Shown here in pieces: positions 55,020 to 64,000 of a stretch of 64,000 nt of DNA (the stretch's first letter is position 1; each line of letters begins with the position of its first letter). The notes under the pieces were generated by a model. It was not told where the DNA came from. It did no database searches and saw only the letters and a program-made list of their open reading frames with translations. The DNA is from Hymenopus coronatus. Lineage: Eukaryota; Arthropoda; Insecta; Mantodea; Hymenopodidae. The position numbers were made by a program, and so were the translations under genes. The stretch is from NCBI GenBank assembly GCA_030762935.1, contig CM060900.1, positions 369,659,132-369,723,131 of the forward strand, given 5' to 3'.

Positions 55020-56560
55020 GAAAATGTTTACTTAACTTTGTAATGTGCAAATCTGTTTTTCAAGAAGTTGTGCTTCTTGTTCAGCTGCAGCAAGTATTTT
55101 CCTCTTTTCTTCCAAAACCTGCATTTGTTCCTTTTTTTGATTCCCCACCATCCTAGATTTTTCTTGTTGCTGTTCCTCCTTTTTCTTCTGTTCAAGTCTT
55201 CCATAGCATCCTGCTTGAGCATTTCTCATATAATGGACCATATCCTTTGTAAAATCTGCCTTCTATACTTTGCCAGTGTGCTGTATTCCTTCCCATATCA
55301 ATCTTTGAGCCACAAGTGATTATTGAGATTGACCTTCAAGCAAGCATTCCTTATTTGCTGGAAAACCTCATTCTCCAGATGCATTTTCATCTGAAAGTAT
55401 AAAAATGCTTTTAAGAATGACACGAGTTCTGAACGACAAGATGCAACAGTAATTTCCCACAACATATCAAGTTGGGTTGCCCATGAGTAATTAAACTTTT
55501 CAAGGAACATTGGATCTGAACATAAAATTTTAAATTCTCTTTCTACATACTTTTGATGAACTGATATTTCAGAGGTGCCTTTTCAAGCAAGTTTGAATAA
55601 AATGTCTGCAGCATTTCTGACAACTCTGTTTGAAAGGAAGTATATCTCTTGAGGAAGCATTCTGCACCTGTTAAATAGCATCAGATATGCCATACCCCAA
55701 ATTTACATTTTTTGCACTAACCAAACTCTTGGAACCCATTAGGTACATTTATCTTAGCTATATTTTTGGTTTTAATCATCACATCATCTCTAACAAATCT
55801 ACTCATTGCAGATGCCATGATGTTTTATAGTTCAGAGAATAAGAAAGGAACTAGGGGCTGCTCAGCCTGAAATGCCCTTAAAAATGGTTTGATTTCAGAA
55901 CCAAGCAATTTAAAAAATTATCACCTTGGTCCCATCATTTTATCTTCTAAATTTTTTTCATAGTTTCGTAGCTTGAAGATTTTGGTTCTTCACTCTGTTG
56001 TTTAGCTTTTTCTGCATACATTCTTAAGTCCTTAAGGATTTCTAGTGCTCTTATAAGCCACATTTTCAACCCACTGTATGGCAAAAAATGTATTTCTTGA
56101 GAAACTGATGCACCAGTTAATGCTCTTCTTGGTGGTACATTTTTAGATACATTATAAATAGCTCTCAAAAAGACTACAATATTCCACTCAGTAGATTTTT
56201 ATCCTGATTTGAAAGAATTATTCATGCTATGCAGACCACATGTACTAAATTCTAAGATTACTGTCCCAACATATGAATCCTGATGTAATTTTTCTTTAAG
56301 CGGTTGCATTAACTTACATTTGGTCCATCCATTGAAACATGCAAAAGATGTCTCACATCAAAAGACTCGAGTTTTTCCTTGAATGCTGCTGATAAATCTG
56401 CTGCTGTAGGATGTGTAAGTATTTACAGACACCGAGACCTCCTTGTAATTCCAGAACCTTATTACAAAGTCCATTTGTTTGGTTTGGTGCATTTTATTGA
56501 AGATTTCATTAAATGAGATACTAAAACATTCACTATTAGATGCATCACTCATTATTTGAT
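55020..56560 (-). pseudogene. hAT-like transposase remnant
   Basis: Minus-strand pieces occur in order. At 56552-56358: SNSECFSISFNEIF, QMDFVIRFWNYKEVSVSV. Then about 56340-56300: HVSMDGPNV. At 56168-55947: LRAIYNV, PPRRALTGASVSQEIHFLPY. At 55510-55298: WATQLDMLWE, AFLYFQMKM. At 55241-55032: a highly charged coiled-coil tail (EQKKKEEQQQEKS, EEKRKILAAAEQEAQLLEKQ). The strings RFW...V, SMDGPNVN and a Lys/Glu-rich tail recall a hAT-related family common in arthropod genomes. Frames are broken and no terminal repeats or 8-bp duplication was found. Family assignment is tentative. Confidence 0.5.
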
Positions 56561-58980
56561 TAAAGAAATAAGGTGCTAAAACATAAACCAGACAATGTTA
56601 TTTTTGCTTTCCCAAGTGCAATCTGCTATGTCACTGTAACAGTCAGGAAACATGGGGAAAAATGTTTGTAATTTAGTCAGCTACAGAAAGTGACAAATTC
56701 ACAGAAACTGACCACAAGCACCTTAATATGTTCTGCCTTTGTTGTTCACTCTTTTCTGAGAAATCTTTGTATCCCATGGTTTGAAGGTTCTACAGTCAGC
56801 TCAAATTGAATTCTTACATGTTGAGTCATGGGAATTATCTTTAGAGATTGATGCATTCATTACTTCATTTTCTTGACACATCAGCTTCATTTTGTGTTTC
56901 AAACACAGAAATATCTCAATTCAGTGCAAGTTTAAAAAACCTACAGTAACCAAATGCCTTCTGCCTTTCATGTAGCTACTAGAGCTTGCTTCCCCATATT
57001 GCTTAGAGAAAACTTTTTTACACATTTTGCATTAAAATGAAAATCTGTCAGACTTACAAGGTAGAAGGCAGAAGAAGAAATAATTATTTGTATGCCAAAT
57101 ATAAGCAACAATCCAATATAATGTACAAGAATTAAAATTCATTTTACTTTCTTGTTGTTAGAAATTCTGAAGATCTGTGACTTGAGGCATTAGTTGATCA
57201 TCCTTGTACAAAATGTTTAAATTAGGTAACATTTTATTTACATGTTTTAAAGCAAAAGTAGTCATGTATATTAGGAAAATTACTCCATTATGGATATGGT
57301 GCTGTTAGAGCAGCTGTGTGCCCACATGAAGCAGCTTTTCACCCTTTATCCCCTGGACAAATTTGTCTACCAAGTCCAAGAAATGTCCACAAATGTCACA
57401 AAAGTAGCCAAAGTCGTTGTGCTTTTTAGTAATGCCAATCTCTTCCTCAAAATCCCAGTTGTGTGTGAAAATCACAATTATGCAAATATTTCATTATAGC
57501 TGGGTTCATATTTTAGATTTCACGCCATTGTGTCAAAGAACAAAATACGAAATGCATGCAGTTCTTGGATGTTCATTACAAAAAGTATTAACTTGCAAGG
57601 GATGACAAGACCAGTTTTCAGAATCTGTCACAAAACATTCTCTGTTCAGAAATGCTAGGTTTCCATCTGTCCAGATCAAGAAGCTTGCTTGTCTTCCCAG
57701 AACTCCAAATATAAAAATATGGGCAACATAGATGGTGCTGGCCATCTCGTTCAAACAGTTGAATACAAATGATATAATAACTGGTGAATTTTGCAGCTCA
57801 ACCAACCTTAACCATAATCTTTTTGTGAACTCAATGACCAAAGTCCATACTCATAAAATTAAGTCCCACTGGCAATCTCTTCAACATTGCCTATTCAGCG
57901 ACCAAATGGATGTACTCTTGGCAGAATAGATATATTACACCAAGGCTATAAGCATAGGTCCACAGACTCATTTCAAGAGATAATCATGGACATTAGCAAA
58001 TTTTGTCCTGTGTTTTGCAAATTTCCAGTCTACAAGTTGATGTTGGTGACCAAAAAGCTGAAGTTGGCAGCCAAGGATAGCACATATGCTTCATACACAT
58101 CTACAAAAATTCAACCTTAGTTATTATTTTTGCCACTGGCCGTCACAAACAAAAACATTGTGCAGCTAGCTGCTGGGACTGAAAAGTTAAGTATTACATA
58201 TTTTGCAGATAAATGACAGCTAATTTTTATGTTATATCTGATCTACATTAGGAATGGAAATTAAGAGATTGCTGCAAGGAAATAATTATCCAGCATAAAC
58301 CATGTCCATTGAGAGAACAAAGGAGGAATCAACAACCAGTGAGCTTACACCATATTACATCTTCAAGCTTAGGCAGCATCTCCGAGTTCCACCAGCTACA
58401 GAGATGTTTGATTGAGTGAATAAAAACTAACGTCCAGCTCAGGTCATGCAATGATCATGTAAGCAGAAATGAATTTGCATGCCTAAGATGCTTCATGTTA
58501 CTAAGACATACAATATACGAATCAATGGAATAAGTTTGGAATAAGTCAGAACTTGTGCATAAAATTTGGATTCTGAAATTGCTCTGGTGGGCCCTTCAAA
58601 AATGACAACAGTGTTTGGTTAGTTTACTGTATTTCAAACATTATGAACACTTCTTTAAATCTTTAATAACAAAAAATGTCAATTTGTTTGGTTCAATATG
58701 CTGTGAAGGTTCAGCTGTCACAACAGAGATAAGGCTGACCACAGGAACTCGAGGACCGAGATGCTGGATAATATCCTAAGGATTTCTGCAAATTTTCCCT
58801 CCCTGGATGACTTGCCAAGTGATGCAATACAGTAAGAGAAAAGTGGTACTTCAGTATAGAAAGTAAGTGTTACATTAATATGAAAAACTAATATATCGTA
58901 TTTAAAATTCTTATTTGTTTCATGATAGAAAGTAGTTCCACATTTTTATATTTTGTTATCTCTTTGACTGTATTGAAGGA
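56561..58980. other. No gene identified
   Basis: Frames at 57290-57499, 57417-57605, 57841-57533 (minus) and 57887-58120 overlap in a stretch with fewer stops than its surroundings, which suggests a decayed coding element. I recognise no domain. Confidence 0.35.
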
Positions 58981-58984
58981 AAAA

Positions 58985-59720
58985 ATGTAGAAATAGTATG
59001 TGATGTGTTCCATTCACAGGATTTTCTCTACCTGTTCTACTAACAAACTATTCATACATAAGATTATTCATTTATATACATCATGCTATTCAAGATAAAC
59101 ATTAGCACAATTTGTATTAGTACTTGCTTCCTTGTAAGCAGAAGGAAAATAAGGGAATACACTAGGCTAATGCAATAGTCAGATATTTTAAAAGCTATCG
59201 CTATATGAAACAATTGAAATTTGGTTCTCTTTGGGTGGCTAAGTGTAGAACAAAAGCAGAAAATGAAAGATGACTTACTGTTTGAAAAAATTTAAGTTTT
59301 AAAATTGAAACTATTGTAAGAAGTATCTTGGAAATAATTAACTCCACTACCAAATTATATAAAAAAAAGTATTGTAACAAGATCTATATTTTTTGTGTAG
59401 TAAGTTTTGTCTCTCTCTAATGGTTTACCGGTTACACAAAGATCATCCAGAATGAAGGTCTTCCAAGAGCTAGGTGAGAGGCCAAGTGGTCTAACCACTC
59501 GGCCACGGCGCGGCCTATTGGAATGTACTGAACTCCCTCTCCCACACCCACTCTTTTCTAAAAATTTTCTTTTTCTTTTTTGATTCAGGGACTCTCAAAA
59601 TATGCATTTCTGGTGAAACACTCAGTATGACACTTTTGGGTGCCATACAATACCTTTTCTATTTACTATGTACATTGCACATATGTGCTAGGGAAAGTAC
59701 AAATATGGAAAATGGAAAAA
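58985..59720 (+). repeat. Interspersed repeat R1, copy 3
   Basis: Aligns with copies 1 and 2: GATGTGTTCCATTCACA, ATAAACATTAGCA, CACTAGGCTAATGCAATAGTC, TTTTGTGTAGTAAGTTTTGTC, TCATCCAGAATGAA and GCATTTCTGGTGAAACACTC. A SINE head at 59466-59515 replaces the middle part present in the others. Confidence 0.78.
59466..59515 (-). mobile_element. S1 SINE head fragment
   Basis: Minus strand reads CGTGGCCGAGTGGTTAGACC then CTCTCACCTAGC, matching the first ~45 bp of the S1 SINE at 17467. The rest of the SINE is missing. Confidence 0.75.
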
Positions 59721-61200
59721 TGATTTTATAGTCATGTATATGTAATATATTAGAATAGTTGTGATGAACATTTTTAGTGGTTACTGCCATGAGACTTGAA
59801 ATTCTATGCCCTGGTGTAGAGTATGAATAATGTATAGTGTTTGCTTATTTTTTTTGACTCTCTTCATTTATCAATTCATCATGCGATACTCCACACCAGA
59901 GTTGTGAATGAAACAATGTTGCAAAGAAATAAACATGTCTGCCAGTCACCAGTGCATAGAACTTCCATCACCATTTGTGCATTTCTTGGACTTAGATATG
60001 TTTCGGTGGGATGAAAAGAATAACTCCAATGGTCTTATGCTGTGCAAGTTCATCTTTAACTGTTGATAGAATAAACATTTTCAAAATTATTGCATGTATT
60101 TTTAATACATAATATAACATGCACTATTAGAAGACAAATGTTATTGCTTCTTGTTTAAAATAATCCTGTGTGAATGAAAACAAGCTTATATTACTGCATT
60201 CCTGTAAGAGTGCGAGACAAGTTAGGTTAATATCAGATCAGTGAGTATCTATTTTAACTTGTTCAGTAGACAGTATTGAATATACAAGGTAAGACTCACA
60301 TTATCTTTCAGCAGATTTCTTTCACTTGGTATATGTTGCCAGTATACTATCACATTTTGCTCTGAGATGCGTGCAGAATCTTGTACAAAAAGCATACCTG
60401 TAGTAGCACCATTCCTTCTAGTACTTTAAGAAACAATCTAAGGATGATAATTCACACTTACAGTGTGATGCAACTTTAGAATGGCATTAACTCAAAATTT
60501 AAGCCTAATGCATAACCAAGTACACTAAAAGACAATAAATATGGACTTCAATAGTACCCACACAATGCATCTCTAATACAACTATAACAGTACTGTTATT
60601 AATTGCAACAGTAGGATGCAATCCAGCATTTGTATATGTATACTGGATGCCTTACAGTGTGTGACATAAAAGAAAGACTTCAGATGGAATAATTTAAACT
60701 GTAGACAATCAGTGTGTTTCACATCTTTGTTACAGATGCCCTAGTCCTGTGGCATTAGTGCAATCAGCTTGCTATATCCATCAATGATTTTGATTGACAA
60801 CCTAAAAGGGACAACCAACTTCACCAACTACTCCAGAAGTTGCAACAGTATGACAGTTGCTATTAATCGGTTTTAGAAGATCATTAGTTGTAAAATCCAT
60901 TCTGACAGCCTATCGTCATTGTTGGTATTTCTATACACATATGATATTTCTAAGATAGCATCATTAAAACTAGTTAGAGGAGCAATTTTTTTTATTTCTT
61001 GTCGCTGTTTGTCTGACAACAGAATGTTAGCAGCTTTGCTCCTTTTTGTTCCATCATTAAGTCACTGATGGACATTGTACTAATGAGAGTCGGAACATGC
61101 TCAACGGTATCAAACTTAATAAGGAGAGCAAGTTGATTGATATAAGTGATGTGTTTATGAATGCTTATGATGTAATATACAGTGTTTTCCAAAACTTAAT
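59721..61200. other. No gene seen
   Basis: AT-rich, about 1.5 kb, no domain in any frame. Confidence 0.5.
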
Positions 61201-61206
61201 TTAGTA

Positions 61207-61380
61207 TCTCCTATCAGAAGAAAGGACAAGTACCATTACTTGCAAAACAATTATCTCCCAGAGGCAGAAAGAACAAGTAATATAATTTGCAAAATAACAG
61301 TCTCTAGTGGAAGAAAGGACAAGCAGTATTAGTTGCAAAATGAGTCTTCTAGCAGAACGACAACCACTTACAAAACAACC
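61207..61380. repeat. Degenerate minisatellite, ~46-bp unit, about 3.7 copies
   Basis: Successive units share a TCTC(C/T) start, (C)AGAAGAAAGGACAAG, and TTGCAAAA(C/T)AA. The last unit is truncated and more diverged. Confidence 0.8.
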
Positions 61381-62005
61381 AAACTTGACATGCACAGCAC
61401 GGTTGTAATATTAGAAGGTCTTTGATTACAATTTGGAAGTTCAACTTGATAGTATTGCATCAATAGCAAAACTTACAACCTTTTTTTCCTCTAAAGAGAG
61501 ATTCCAATATTTGTTTGGACTTTCAAAATTCCCTGATTTCTCCAGGTTTTCCAGGTGCTTAGCAACCTGATGACTCTTGATCTACAGCCTCCATGATGAA
61601 TGCCTTTTGGCTTTATGGATGACCCTGTTGTAACTAGTTAGTGCTGTTTCTTCTTGCGGGTTTGTAAGGTCCCCTTGCTTTCTTCTTAAGTTTGCTAAGC
61701 TCGCTCGATCAACAAGGAGTTAACATTGGTGAACAAATGACCTTGATCCGACAATTTTTGCAGTAGGATTAGTGAATGGACTGCTGCAACTGGTGAGCAG
61801 CCAACTGCATTTGGAGTACCAAATTAACATCCCTTGATATTCCCAATACTAATGCAGAAAGCTCCTTTTTGTACCCCTCCCAAATGAAGAGCTTGTTTTC
61901 AAAACTCACTAAGTCACTATTTTGAATAATGCATGGGGCTATCTATGTGTAAAGCTGTTTCTTCCAAAAAACAACTACCTTTATGAAGTTCAAGATTGAA
62001 AACAG
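61381..62005. other. No gene seen
   Basis: No recognisable frame. Confidence 0.4.
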
Positions 62006-62011
62006 AGATTT

Positions 62012-62070
62012 TTTCCAAAACTATGTTAAGTCAGCCCCTGATTTCTTCCTAACTCTGTTAAGTCTATGTG
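62012..62070. repeat. Left pair of AACTnnnTTAAGTC motifs
   Basis: AACTATGTTAAGTCA and AACTCTGTTAAGTCT occur here. Related motifs AACTCAGTTAAGTCA and AACTATCTTAAGTCA lie at about 63695-63740, on the other side of the DUF7869-like remnant. The sequence TTTTTCCAAAACTAT precedes one motif on each side. Confidence 0.6.
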
Positions 62071-62489
62071 CATGTGCAAAAGTCAGCTGGTCCTCTTTCC
62101 CGCCAGAAAGTTGACTCATTTTGAGTCTTTAATTGTCAGCAAAGCATTGAAGTGCCAGGTTTACACACATAAGTGTGTCCAGCATGATTGGATTTGATTT
62201 ACAAGGTTTAGTATGCCCTGTAGAAGATTCAGGAAGCAGGAGTAAGAGAAGACAAAGTAGAGACAACAGGGATAAAAACAAATGCAAACATGCAAGAACA
62301 GTTTCCAGTGCCCATTCCACCATGCATTGCTTGTGCCCATGCTAGTAGACCTAACTACATATGTAAGGTATGCTTATTAAGTCCAGAGGACATTACCATT
62401 TTCTGTAACAAAATTTATTAGAATAAACCAAAAGTAGAACAAGATAACCTACTGTTGATATATATGATAATGAACCAAAAACACCTTGG

Positions 62490-63365
62490 CCTATGAACAT
62501 ACAGAACCCACAACCTAGGTTATTAACAGAGTATTTTGCTAAGAGAAGTAATGGTCATATTGTTTGTGTCTGTCCTCAGTCATTTTGTTCCATAACAGGA
62601 ATAAGCAGATTCAGACTAAATGCTTGTCGAGACACTTCCATGCTACAGGAGAGGATGGCAAAGAAAACAGGGGCAGACAGAACACCAGTCTGCGAGAGGA
62701 TCAAATGAAGTTGCATCAGCTCTTAGTGATATTCTGCACCATCTTGAAAAAAAGGTAGATTACAAAAGGCACTCAGGTTGTTTTCTGACTCTGCTACTAG
62801 CCAAAACAGGAATCAACTGTTACAGGCTTGTTACTGCATTATGTTCAGAAAAGTAAAATCTTTGATAAAATACAACACATTTTCCCCATCCGAGGCCATA
62901 GTTTTATGCCCCCCGACAGAATGTTTGGAGGGATTGAAAAAGAAGCAGAGACATCAGGAGAAAATACTGGAGCCAGCAGAGTACCACACCATATTGGAGA
63001 AGCACGGAACCCTCTAACTTCTTGGAAGAAATTGGAAGATTCTAAATTATAAAAAGAGCACAGAAACCATTATGAAAACCAAGCACCCATTCATGATTAG
63101 AGAACAGAGAGTTCTTCTGTACAAAAAAGTTAAAAGAAAGAAATATTTGCTAAAAATATTTACATGGGAGATTTTTAATGAATATCAGGTGTTAAGAATT
63201 CTTACACTTGATAAAAGTAGTAGAGGAACATAATAAAATGAGCACACAGAAGAAGAAAGATGTCCAAGAACTTCTGAAGTTTGTTTCACTGTTTGAAGAC
63301 ACTTGCCAGTATTACAACCGAGCTCTCTATAAAATGTTGCCAATGAGGAAGGAGATGTGCTAGAT
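62490..63365 (+). pseudogene. DUF7869-like protein remnant
   Basis: Three plus-strand frames cover one decayed protein. Around 62750-62850: a stretch corresponding to the N-terminal core. Around 62860-63000: FPIRGHSFMPPDRMFGGIEKEA, the most diagnostic string of this family (usually GHSf.PpDR.Fg.IEk). About 62965-63025: EYHTILEKHGTL then SWKK. About 63240-63350: KKKDVQELLKFVSLFED and YYNRAL, resembling the C-terminal end. Proteins with this domain occur in large numbers in arthropod and other invertebrate genomes and are probably transposon-encoded; biochemical function is not known to me. Frameshifts separate the pieces. Confidence 0.6.
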
Positions 63366-63369
63366 TATT

Positions 63370-64000
63370 CAGAGTACACTATGCTGAAGAAGAACCATTT
63401 GTGTAATCATGAATAGAAGGACCTTTTGTTCAATGTCTTCTTTGTCCAACATCAGCCTCTAAAATGAATAAGCTATTCCATTTCATAGTTATATGGCAAA
63501 AATATATGTCAAATTTTATTAAATTTTTTCTTGATCAATTTGGAAAGTATTTTTGACTTGAACTCTAAAATGTAATTGTTGTCTTATTAACATCCAAGTG
63601 AATAAAGATAAGCTTATGTAAATGAACCAGAGATAAAATTATGTATTTCTGATATAAAATATTGTACTGTTTACATAGGAGTTTTCTACCCAAACTCAGT
63701 TAAGTCAAACAGATTTTTCCAAAACTATCTTAAGTCAGTTGGCTTAGGTTAATTCTGGGAAAAAATGGTCTCTTAATTATAAATATTTTGCAAAGAGTGT
63801 TTGTTTTGCTAAACATCACTATTCACATTAAATTCAAAACATAAACCACACATGATAACAAATGAATGTGTTCAATAAAGCCTAAAGAACAAAAACGAGA
63901 TTTTTCTTAAAAATAACAAAATTTTGAGTGAGTTTTGGAACCGAGCTCTTCAATTGTAGTCCTTGGATTCCTATACATCAGAAAGTTAATAACCTGAGAC
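63370..64000. other. No gene seen; contains right-hand TTAAGTCA motifs
   Basis: AT-rich; includes AACTCAGTTAAGTCA near 63695 and AACTATCTTAAGTCA near 63725. Confidence 0.45.

Noticed and set aside
1..64000. CRISPR arrays, operons, ribosome-binding sites, rRNA genes
   Set aside because: No regularly spaced repeats with unique spacers and no prokaryotic gene organisation; the minisatellite at 61.2 kb is tandem, without spacers.

Overview
This is a eukaryotic, AT-rich, gene-poor window. It is almost certainly animal and most likely from an arthropod. The evidence is tRNA-headed SINEs, jockey-type LINEs with gag-like zinc knuckles, Penelope-like elements, several insect-style mariner/Tc1 families, piggyBac, pogo-like and hAT-like remnants, abundant microsatellites, GT-AG splice signals and no operon structure. 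The species cannot be named from sequence alone. Only two stretches look like host coding exons, both on the minus strand. One at 41944-42515 encodes an ataxin-7-type SCA7 zinc-binding domain (SAGA deubiquitinase-module family). The other is a 3,063-nt phase-0 exon at 20136-23198, encoding 1,021 residues with three near-identical ~187-residue repeats.

Layout. 1-2230: decayed LINE (LINE-C). 3.2-10.05 kb: one old plus-strand LINE copy (LINE-A) broken up by at least four later insertions: a SINE (3442-3679), an inverted Penelope pair (4125-6102), and two mariners (6941-8035, 8285-9732). 10.9-11.7 kb: first copy of an unclassified interspersed repeat (R1). 13.5-15.5 kb: CENP-B-like and piggyBac debris, followed by a polypurine tract. 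17.3-19.6 kb: a ribozyme-like motif, a SINE and a third mariner. 20.1-23.2 kb: the large repeat-bearing exon. 25.4-27.4 kb: a second, better preserved LINE-A copy on the minus strand. 27.7-37.2 kb: a piggyBac gene split by a jockey-clade LINE (about 27.95-33.34 kb, visibly GC-richer) and a pogo-like transposon (34191-36786). 39.3-39.95 kb: Tc1 fragment. 41.6-42.5 kb: ataxin-7-like exon and a decayed partial duplicate of it. 43-46.5 kb: mariner and SINE fragments. 46.9-50.07 kb: a Tc1 gene interrupted by a 2.16-kb terminal-inverted-repeat element that itself carries R1. 50.6-54.5 kb: minus-strand LINE with reverse transcriptase and RNase H remnants (LINE-B). 55.0-56.6 kb: hAT-like debris. 59-59.7 kb: third R1 copy. 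61.2 kb: minisatellite. 62.5-63.4 kb: remnant resembling the DUF7869 family.

The most informative signals are the nested insertions whose empty sites can be read directly. Removing each element plus one target duplication rejoins the host transposon's reading frame. This gives exact element boundaries, target-site sizes and relative ages without any outside data. All mobile-element genes here appear broken, so no active system is claimed.
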